Shown here piece after piece: positions 47,968 through 54,869 of a stretch of 64,000 nt of DNA; the first letter of the stretch is position 1, and each line of letters opens with the position of its first letter. The position numbers and the translations under genes are program-made. Origin of the DNA: Methanosarcina barkeri MS (lineage in GTDB: Archaea; Halobacteriota; Methanosarcinia; Methanosarcinales; Methanosarcinaceae); contig NZ_CP009528.1 of assembly GCF_000970025.1 (NCBI RefSeq), forward strand, positions 1,227,168-1,291,167. Direction: 5' to 3'. The notes below the pieces were generated by a model, which ran no database searches, was not told where the DNA came from, and saw nothing but the letters and a program-made list of their open reading frames with translations.

Positions 47968-49374
47968 TTAGATATTAGACATTTTATCTGCAATTTCTGA
48001 TCCAGCAGCAGTTTTTGAAGACTTTTTCTGTTCTTTGAAGATTTTATAGATCCTGAAAAGCAGGAACCCGGAAAGCAGAAATGCCAGAAAATCTGAGATC
48101 GGATAAGCTGCCCAGACTCCATTCAGTTGATAATACCGGGGAAGAATGGTAACAAGAGGGATCAGGAAGAGGAGCTGCCGGCTAATTGAAAGAAGGAACG
48201 CAGGTTTTGCTTTTCCCAAAGCCTGGAACAGGATTGATGTGATCACATTCATGCCTACCAGAGGCATACCCAGAAGCATGATAGTTATAGCTTTTTTTCC
48301 AATCTCCAGATATTGCGGGTCTGCACTGAATAATCCGAGAATTTGTTCTTTTAAGAGTAATATGCTCAGCAGGCCCAGTATTCCAATAGTCGTTGTCGCT
48401 GCAAGCGATAATTTTACAGCTTCGACTATTCTTTCATATTTTTTTGCTCCATAGTTAAACCCGACAATAGGTTGCAGGCCAAAGCCCATACCCAAAAGGG
48501 ACATGAAAATGAAGGAGTTAACTTTTATTATTACACCAAAAACGGCAATTGCGCTATCTCCTCCATAAGTTGCGAGTGCATTGAACACGAAAATCATCAT
48601 GACACTGTTTGAGCACTGCATTACAAAAGACCCAATACCAATAGCCCAGATTTCCTTAACAATTTTCATATCGGGTTTCAAGGTTTTGGGTCTGAAATGA
48701 ACAGCTCCTTTTCCTTTGAGGTAGTAAAGCAGGAGCCAGATCGAAGCTATTGTTTGTGATATTACGGTTGCAATTGCAGCCCCTTTTACACCCATTCCAA
48801 AACCAAGCATAAAAAGCGGGTCAAGGAAGATATTGAGACCGCCTCCTACAAGCATAGCATTCATTGCAAGGCGGGCGTTTCCTTCGGAGCGAACAATATT
48901 CTGAGTAGCCACTCCAAAGACAAAGACAGTTCCTCCTAATATTATATATTTAAGATATTCTCTGGCATAGGGCATGACACCAGCAGTTGCTCCGAAAATC
49001 TTCAAAATCGGATCAAGATAATAAAGGCAAGGAATGGCTATAAGCACACTTAATATTAAACTCAGGGAAAAAACATTTCCAAGTACTTTTTCGGCTTTTT
49101 CATTTTCTCGAGCTCCAAGAGCACGCGAAATTATGGAAGAACCTCCTGTTCCGAGCACAATTCCAAAAGCTACCACCATCATCTGGATTGGAAATGCTAT
49201 CGAAAGTCCGCCTATGGCCTGGACGTCATCTGTTCCATAGGCCATTCCCACGAAAAAGGTGTCCACTACGTTATAAATAGCCTGAACCAGCATTCCGATG
49301 ACAATAGGGGCTGAGAGCTTAAACAAGAGCTTCTTTATGTTATCTTTGCCGAGGAACTCACTTTTTTCATCCAT
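47968..49374 (-). CDS. MATE-family multidrug/metabolite exporter, copy 2
   Basis: A 468-aa paralogue of 35697-37103 of exactly the same length, sharing LFKLSAPIVIGMLVQAIYNV, EGNARLAMNAMLVGGGLNIF and FGLQPIVGFNYGAKKYERI. Differences are spread evenly, as expected for an older duplication kept under selection. It follows MarR 2 after 27 bp. Confidence 0.9.
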   Translation of the reverse strand: MDEKSEFLGKDNIKKLLFKLSAPIVIGMLVQAIYNVVDTFFVGMAYGTDDVQAIGGLSIAFPIQMMVVAFGIVLGTGGSSIISRALGARENEKAEKVLGNVFSLSLILSVLIAIPCLYYLDPILKIFGATAGVMPYAREYLKYIILGGTVFVFGVATQNIVRSEGNARLAMNAMLVGGGLNIFLDPLFMLGFGMGVKGAAIATVISQTIASIWLLLYYLKGKGAVHFRPKTLKPDMKIVKEIWAIGIGSFVMQCSNSVMMIFVFNALATYGGDSAIAVFGVIIKVNSFIFMSLLGMGFGLQPIVGFNYGAKKYERIVEAVKLSLAATTTIGILGLLSILLLKEQILGLFSADPQYLEIGKKAITIMLLGMPLVGMNVITSILFQALGKAKPAFLLSISRQLLFLIPLVTILPRYYQLNGVWAAYPISDFLAFLLSGFLLFRIYKIFKEQKKSSKTAAGSEIADKMSNI

Positions 49375-49401
49375 ATTTTTTTATCTCCATCGTTTTTCAC
49401 C

Positions 49402-49920
49402 TCAATCGTCTGATCTGTCAGATGGAGGCTCGAACCCAGGCTCAAAAAGTTTAGTTACAGCTTTATGAATGAGCATCCTGAAAATTTCTTTTTCTTCAAA
49501 GGTAAAATCCGAAAAGAGAATATCTGTAAAAGCAGTCAACTTTTTTAAAATAATATCTCTCATTTCCTTTCCTTTATCAGTAAGGTAAACCCTGTAAGCT
49601 CGAAGGTCAGTTTCGTCCCTTTCCCTGTAAACGTAACCTTCTTTTTCCAGACTCTGGATTGCTCTGGCACTTGTTGCTTTGCTAACTTTCAGTTCCTTTG
49701 CAAGAGTTTCCTGGGATACTCCATCTTTGTAGTATAATGACATTAAAAACTCAAACTGTCCGCTTCCGACCCTGTAAGCTTCGAGTTCTTTTACCATGTA
49801 CGCCAGATGGCTCCTGTAAATGTAAGCAATAGGGCCTAATATTTCTCTTGGATCTTTTCTTTTTGGGTCTGTTTCTCTTAAGTTTCCTTCTCTCAGGTCT
49901 TCCATAATTTGATCCTTCAC
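49402..49920 (-). CDS. MarR-family regulator of the MATE gene, copy 2
   Basis: A 172-aa paralogue of MarR 1: KELKVSKATSARAIQSLEKE recognition region, RERDETDLRAYRVYLTDKGK wing. The N terminus has a short charged insert (RETDPKRKDPREILGP). Its promoter region (49996-50041) is shared with copy 1. Confidence 0.9.
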   Translation of the reverse strand: MKDQIMEDLREGNLRETDPKRKDPREILGPIAYIYRSHLAYMVKELEAYRVGSGQFEFLMSLYYKDGVSQETLAKELKVSKATSARAIQSLEKEGYVYRERDETDLRAYRVYLTDKGKEMRDIILKKLTAFTDILFSDFTFEEKEIFRMLIHKAVTKLFEPGFEPPSDRSDD

Positions 49921-49995
49921 ATTTTATGAGCTGGGCAGCTTGTTTTTTAAATATAACATTGTGAAAATCATTACAAATGAAGCTGATCCGACCTC

Positions 49996-50041
49996 TATAG
50001 GCTTGTGAGGTATATAATAGTTCCGAATGAAACTAAACTTA
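49996..50041 (-). promoter_or_regulatory. Conserved promoter/operator of MarR-MATE operon 2
   Basis: GAGGTATATAATAGTTCCGA with flanks aligns with 38041-38083. Read leftwards, TATA box ATTATATA lies about 90 bp before the MarR 2 start. The AGTT-AACT inverted repeat around it may be the MarR binding site. Confidence 0.5.
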
Positions 50042-50153
50042 AATGCAAAATAACTGGTTAGTATATATACTCATAAAGGAAGTAATTTTTATCCCAAAAA
50101 TAAATATTTATTTACAGGTTTCTATAGCAAATTAATTTCTTTAAGGTGAAAAA

Positions 50154-50612
50154 ATGGGAAGTAAAGACCTGATACAGGATCATCAGCAGATAGAAGAGAT
50201 TCTCTCAAAGGCAAAGTTCCTTCGTATCGCCCTCTCGGACTCAGACAAACCTTACATTATCCCAATGGCTTTTGGATACGAAGATAACAAAATTTATCTC
50301 CACTGTTCTAGCAAAGGCAAGAAGATCGAGATCCTTAACAGGAACCCCAGAGTCGCTTTCGAAGCCGATGCTGAAGCTGAAGTCGTCACTGCCGAAGATA
50401 TCTGCAAATATAATGTCTGCTATCGAAGTGTTGTAGGGAACGGACAGGCATTGTTTGTTGAAGATTATGATGATAAAGTAGAAGGGCTTACTATCCTTTC
50501 CGAGCATTACGGGAAAAAAGGGCCTTTTGAGTTTGAAGAATGGAAAGTTAACAGGTTGTGCGTAATTGAGATTGAGATTGAAGAAATGACAGGAAAGCAG
50601 CATGGGTTTTAA
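50154..50612 (+). CDS. Pyridoxamine 5'-phosphate oxidase-like FMN-binding protein
   Basis: A 152-aa split-barrel protein: FLRIALSDSDKPYIIPMAFG, NKIYLHCSSKGKKIEIL and NPRVAFEAD are typical of the PNPOx-like / NimA group that binds FMN or F420 and reduces small molecules or protects against oxidants. Motifs for pyridoxamine phosphate itself are not evident. AAGGTGA precedes ATG at 50154. It reads away from the MarR-MATE operon across a shared 233-bp spacer. Confidence 0.85.
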   Translation: MGSKDLIQDHQQIEEILSKAKFLRIALSDSDKPYIIPMAFGYEDNKIYLHCSSKGKKIEILNRNPRVAFEADAEAEVVTAEDICKYNVCYRSVVGNGQALFVEDYDDKVEGLTILSEHYGKKGPFEFEEWKVNRLCVIEIEIEEMTGKQHGF

Positions 50613-50635
50613 GTGAAGCAGAAAAGATCTTTGTA

Positions 50636-50760
50636 AAAAACAATCTGTTCTTCAATCTTCACTTTTATATTTCAAGTTTTATATTTCAAGTTTTATAATT
50701 CAACTTTTATATTTAAACTTCTACATTTCAAGTTTTCTAATTTAATTTTTATATTTTGGC
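50636..50760. repeat. Imperfect 17/18-bp repeat downstream of PNPOx gene
   Basis: Several copies of TTTTATATTTCAAG with variations lie between convergent genes. Noncoding. Confidence 0.7.
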
Positions 50761-50825
50761 GTTTATTATCCTGACTTAAAGTTCTTTATTATTTATGTAA
50801 ACAAATTACTATATTTATGATATTT

Positions 50826-51632
50826 TTAAACCAGATGATACGCAAAAGCACTTAAAACCAGCCTGATTAATGAAAAAACAATTGAAATCATTGAAAAGGC
50901 TACAAGATATACGTTTAGAGCCAGTATCTCTGCAAAAAGGCCGGAGAAATCAGCATTGAAAACGAGAGCAAACAAATTTATCAGCAAAATGAAAAAGAGT
51001 ATGGTTACAAAACCCCTGCCTGCTCCTTTAAGGTCTTCTTTGCTCAGGGCTATATGCGAAGAGATTGCGATTGCTAGGGCAAAATAAATCCAGAAATTGA
51101 GAGAAAACAGGTTTTCTACCGAAAATATGCTTTGAAAAAGACCTGCGGTAAGGGCGAAGATTTTTGTCAAAATATACTGGTCCGGCTGGGCAGGTTCAAG
51201 GGTAAGATAATTGGCAACCCTTGTAAAAGAATCCGGCAGCAGCAGTTTCATGCCGATGATAAGAGCCGTGGTCCCGCTGAAGATCGGGCCCATACCTATG
51301 AAAAAGTTTCCTATGTTCTGGTAGAGGCTTTTAGGGTTCCAGCTATGATTGACGTATCCAAGGGTTCCGTCCTTTTCCTTGTGGGTAAACAGCTTGAGTT
51401 TAGTTATTTTGTGTCTGAATACGTAGCACATCAGCAGGTGGCCGAGTTCGTGAATCGGAGTGCCTATCCAGGCTGTGACCAGAATTCCTTTCCTGCCAAA
51501 AGCTCTCTGGACGTAAAAGTTAGCCCGGTTCTCAAGAAGGCCGAGTATCATCCCGACAAGAATCAGAGAGCCTGTGACATAGAGAGTGTCAAACAGGCTT
51601 ACCCGAAAAACCGTAAGAAATGTATTTTCCAT
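50826..51632 (-). CDS. Membrane-embedded M50-like metalloprotease
   Basis: A 268-aa protein with about six membrane helices. The zinc motif HELGH lies in IGTPIHELGHLLMCYVF (about residue 61) at a helix start, as in site-2 proteases and M50-like families; a possible third ligand lies in a later helix. The hydrophilic loop KLKLFTHKEKDGTLGYVNHS recalls the region after the motif in M50B. Substrate unknown. AAGGAGT precedes ATG at 51632. Confidence 0.7.
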   Translation of the reverse strand: MENTFLTVFRVSLFDTLYVTGSLILVGMILGLLENRANFYVQRAFGRKGILVTAWIGTPIHELGHLLMCYVFRHKITKLKLFTHKEKDGTLGYVNHSWNPKSLYQNIGNFFIGMGPIFSGTTALIIGMKLLLPDSFTRVANYLTLEPAQPDQYILTKIFALTAGLFQSIFSVENLFSLNFWIYFALAIAISSHIALSKEDLKGAGRGFVTILFFILLINLFALVFNADFSGLFAEILALNVYLVAFSMISIVFSLIRLVLSAFAYHLV

Positions 51633-52134
51633 TTTGGACTCCTTTTTGTAACTTCAGGAGAAGTTTTGGCTTTGAATTAACCCTGGATTAAATTTCACAG
51701 CTATTACTGTGATTCCTAAGTAGGCTCATCACACTTGATTTTTTAATAGATCCGAAGACCACGGATTTTTCCGTGGATAAGGAATTGATTTTGAAATCGA
51801 AGCGCTAGCTTATAGGTCAGTGTATAGGGTCAACATATAGGTCAGTGTATAGGATCAACATATAGGTCAATTTGTAGGTCAACTTATAGGTCAACTTATA
51901 GGTCAACTTATAGGTCAACTCATAAGTTAGCTTTTTATTATAAAGTGGCCGAAAATATAAACTTCGCGCCTGTCATATACAGAATCAAAAAAGCTTAATA
52001 AAGGTTAAAAGAGAAAAATACTTCTTCTTTCAGGAACATTCAATGACTAGACTCAATAGTCATTCTTTTCAGCATATTTCAAGATCTTCCTGACCTGCAA
52101 GATCGAACCAGACTGGGTTTTCGTCTTAGTGCCC
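51633..52134. other. Spacer with 13-bp repeats
   Basis: Tandem copies of TAGGTCAACTTA and of a related TATAGGTCAGTG, period about 13-14 bp, lie at 51816-51925. The segment 52040-52134 holds a short protein-like frame (minus strand, LQVRKILKYAEKN) that may be a gene relic next to the dispersed repeat. Confidence 0.6.
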
Positions 52135-52620
52135 TCAACGAAAGAGCCCATGAAACTTATAATTCCTTGTAACTTTGATTGGCCAACCTTGATAGTGAAA
52201 ATCAAAATGCCCAATCGGGAATGCGCAGAGTTTATTCTGTGACTTCTGTGACGAGGTCTTAGGGTCACAGTGATAATTTATTGTGATTTCTTCGTCTTCC
52301 TGAATATCTCTTATGCAGACGTATTTTAAAAGGCTGTTATCGAAGTCTTTATAGTACCTTGCATTCGGGTTGTACGAGTGGTTATAACGAGAACCATAGC
52401 CCAGCGCCACAGCTGCATCTTTTGAATCAGGATCCACGGCGAAATAATAATTATAGAGCTTGGTAAGCTCAAGTGAGTCTATCTCTTCAGAGGGTAAGAC
52501 TATGAAAGGACAGGTTTCTATTACCTCGCCTTTTCTAAAGTTCCTCTGTGCAAACACGCCCCTACCTTTTCCAGGTGATTCTTTTACACTTATCGACAAT
52601 ATATGGTCACATCCCCGCAA
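52135..52620 (-). CDS. SET-domain protein with repeat-derived C terminus
   Basis: A 161-aa protein with a compact SET domain: ESPGKGRGVFAQRNFRKGEV at the start, the cofactor motif SRYNHSYNPNARYY, and EDEEITINYH. SET proteins transfer methyl from S-adenosylmethionine to lysine. After NYHCDPKTSS the last 35 residues (about 52135-52240) are encoded by a dispersed repeat also found at 24343-24430, so the original C terminus (often an aromatic lid or Cys motif) has been replaced. The start may be TTG at 52620; no strong ribosome site is seen. Activity is doubtful. Confidence 0.75.
   Translation of the reverse strand: MRGCDHILSISVKESPGKGRGVFAQRNFRKGEVIETCPFIVLPSEEIDSLELTKLYNYYFAVDPDSKDAAVALGYGSRYNHSYNPNARYYKDFDNSLLKYVCIRDIQEDEEITINYHCDPKTSSQKSQNKLCAFPIGHFDFHYQGWPIKVTRNYKFHGLFR
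52154..52240. repeat. Dispersed repeat copy inside the 3' end of the SET gene
   Basis: Aligned with 24343-24430: AACTTATAA, TTTGATTGG, CTTGATA, AATCAAAA, GCCCAATC/GTCCAATT, GTTTATTCTG in the same order and spacing, with small indels. Confidence 0.7.
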
Positions 52621-52726
52621 AATTTAAAAGTTGCTTATGAACTGTTTTATTATATTTATAAAGAATACGATTTATAGTTTTCTCTTTGAATTTTTTAGTT
52701 TAGTATTCACATTTAGTGCTTAACAT

Positions 52727-54064
52727 TCAGTGCTTAGCCAAGACAGATATTTCCTGAGTTTCTTCACGGAGTGCATTTTCATTTCCGGATACATGACTGG
52801 ATGTAGAAATTTTCTCTGTACTCCTGAGAAACCTGTAATATCCAAAGCCTATCAAAAAGACCGGATAGGCAATTTTCCAGGTAAAACCTGAGACCAAAAA
52901 ACTCAGGGACACGAGTGAAAGAACCGAGAAAGTCCATTTCTTCCAGCCGTTTTCGGTTTTCCAGTATGCAATTATAATGAAAGCGTAGAGGAAAACGAAA
53001 TTCTGGTTTACGAGCAGTATCATCGCTGATACCGGAATTTTTAGGAGATAACTTCCAAGAATCAGGAAAATTGAAAGTACATACAGCCCAACAAGGCTGG
53101 GCACAGGAATATTCCTTTTTGAAAGCTTTCCGAATATCTCAGGAAAAATTCCAGTCCTGCCCCCGGCGTACAGCAGGCGGCTTGCAGTAAAGTCCCAGGA
53201 ACAGGCATTTGCTGCAATAACTATTATCATGAGCCAGATGAGCAGTTTTCCTCCGGGCGTAAAAAGCACGAGGCCGGAAAGCCCGGCTGCCCCCTGAAGA
53301 GAAGCACCTGAAACACTAGCTCCCGTGCTGATTAAGGCAAGTACAAGGTAAATTGAGGTCACAAGGGCAAAACTTAGCCAGTAAAGGCGAGGTACGTTTT
53401 TTTCAGGATCTTTTATTTCCCCAAGGGAAAAAGAAAGGTTTTCCCAGCCCAAAAAAGCCCAGAAAAGGAGGGCTGCAACTTTCCAGATGTTATGCAGGTC
53501 TATATGCGCGTTGCCGCTAATTGCTTCGCTGGCAATTCCGAGGCCCGAGCCCAGAAAATCAAGGTTAAAGGCAATAAGCAGGCCTATTAGCAGAAAAAGG
53601 ACAGCCAGAGATGCGTAATTGATTAGAGAGATAACCCTCATTCCTGCCATGTTCGAAAGAAACATCAGGGTTACAAGAAGGATTGCAAAAAGTGCTGCTC
53701 CTGTGTTTGATAACTGAAAAAGCTGCTTCATATATTCGCTGCCTATAAGGGCAACTGCAGGAAGCCCGAAAAATAAAGAGCCTCCCACAAGGTAGGAAAC
53801 CGCATATCCTCCCCAGGGTCCAACAGCCTTTTCAGCATAACCTGCAAGTCCGGCTGTAGAAGGAAATTTAAGGCCAAGGCTGGAGCAGACTTCGATAAGA
53901 GGGACTGCGACAATCGCTATAAGGAACCAGCCGAGGATTGCTTCATAGACGGTTCCTGCATCAAGTGCCAAGCCTGGCAGTGCAAGAATCCCTGTGCCTA
54001 TAAGCATGCAAATTGCAAGCCCCATGCCCCGAGTGAAGGAAATCGTTTTCTTAAGTTCGGTCAT
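52727..54064 (-). CDS. APC-superfamily amino acid permease
   Basis: A 445-aa protein with about twelve membrane segments. It has the APC helix-1 loop MLIGTGILALPGLAL, the helix-3 region with LKFPSTAGLAGYAEKAVGPW, and the helix 6 region FWAFLGWENLSFSLGEIKDP. It is closest in style to the YjeH/neutral amino acid exporter group. Substrate unknown. Single gene with its own spacers. Confidence 0.85.
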   Translation of the reverse strand: MTELKKTISFTRGMGLAICMLIGTGILALPGLALDAGTVYEAILGWFLIAIVAVPLIEVCSSLGLKFPSTAGLAGYAEKAVGPWGGYAVSYLVGGSLFFGLPAVALIGSEYMKQLFQLSNTGAALFAILLVTLMFLSNMAGMRVISLINYASLAVLFLLIGLLIAFNLDFLGSGLGIASEAISGNAHIDLHNIWKVAALLFWAFLGWENLSFSLGEIKDPEKNVPRLYWLSFALVTSIYLVLALISTGASVSGASLQGAAGLSGLVLFTPGGKLLIWLMIIVIAANACSWDFTASRLLYAGGRTGIFPEIFGKLSKRNIPVPSLVGLYVLSIFLILGSYLLKIPVSAMILLVNQNFVFLYAFIIIAYWKTENGWKKWTFSVLSLVSLSFLVSGFTWKIAYPVFLIGFGYYRFLRSTEKISTSSHVSGNENALREETQEISVLAKH

Positions 54065-54202
54065 TTTTATCTCTTAGGCTACCTGTAAAAGGTTTTGTAT
54101 ATTTATTTGTTCGCAAAGAGGCTTTCAGATAATTAAAACACATACTAAATATATTTTTCTAAAACCCTTAGTAGAAGAAAAGAGTTAAACATCGAAAAAG
54201 AA

Positions 54203-54664
54203 TTAAAATATGCCGAAGTAATGCAAAAAAGCAATTGCGAGTGCCACGAAACTAATAATCAGCAAAAATCCCGAAATACGGATGTACCTGTACTTAATTT
54301 TCACCATTTCCTCGAATTTTTCCTTTGAGTCCCTAGTCGAATTTATGTTAATCTCATACCTTTTCCTTATAAGCACCATCACCGCAAAAATCAAACTCAG
54401 TAACCACAGCACAAGCGGAGCCATATAAATCAGGACAGAATACCATGTTGCTCCCTTAATATCTGAAAATGCAATAGCATGAAAATAAATTCCCTGAAGC
54501 AGCCCTGTGACAACAACAAACTGTTTTGCTGTATCCTCTACAACTGAAATAGATTCCCCAACAAGCTTTTCAGCGTTCTTTTTCCAGAAAGGATTGGGCT
54601 CAACGGGAACAAAAGGAATCTCTTCCTCACCAGTCCCGCTTTCAACTTCTCCTTCAGTTGTCAT
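54203..54664 (-). CDS. Three-helix membrane protein of the CHAT operon
   Basis: A 153-aa protein from ATG at 54664, whose ATGA overlaps the stop of the zinc-ribbon frame; an ATG at 54679 in the same frame would add five residues. Acidic N terminus with Pro (EEEIPFVPVEPNPFWKK), an amphipathic stretch, a weak first hydrophobic segment (FVVVTGLLQGIYFHAIAF), then two strong helices (YSVLIYMAPLVLWLLSLIFA; ISGFLLIISFVALAIAFLHY) separated by a basic cytoplasmic loop. No known family. The tight overlap suggests it works with the CHAT-STAND protein upstream, for example as its membrane-bound partner or effector. Confidence 0.7.
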   Translation of the reverse strand: MTTEGEVESGTGEEEIPFVPVEPNPFWKKNAEKLVGESISVVEDTAKQFVVVTGLLQGIYFHAIAFSDIKGATWYSVLIYMAPLVLWLLSLIFAVMVLIRKRYEININSTRDSKEKFEEMVKIKYRYIRISGFLLIISFVALAIAFLHYFGIF

Positions 54665-54869
54665 ACCTTTGCTTCCCATTCAAATTCTTTTTTGCAATTG
54701 GGGCAGGCGAGATCTATATACAGGCTTTTGGGAGTTTTTCGGCTGAATACTTTTTTGATATCAGATAAACCAAAGCGTACTGCAACAGTTGTCCCATCTT
54801 CCATAATTATTTCTACATCTGTGTAATATTTGTACCCGCAGTGAGGACATTTAATGAGTTCAGAGTCAT
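54661..54869 (-). CDS. Zinc-ribbon protein overlapping both neighbours (start frame-shifted)
   Basis: The frame reads SELIKCPHCGYKYYTD, then VRFGLSDIKKVF and LACPNCKKEFEWEAKV: two CxxC pairs 45 residues apart, a zinc ribbon. It stops at 54661 in an ATGA overlap with the next gene. It has no start of its own; ATG at 54867-54869 (overlapping the TPR stop as ATGA) is one frame off. The loss of one base just after this ATG would explain it. About 68 aa. It may be non-functional or translated by frameshifting. Confidence 0.55.
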
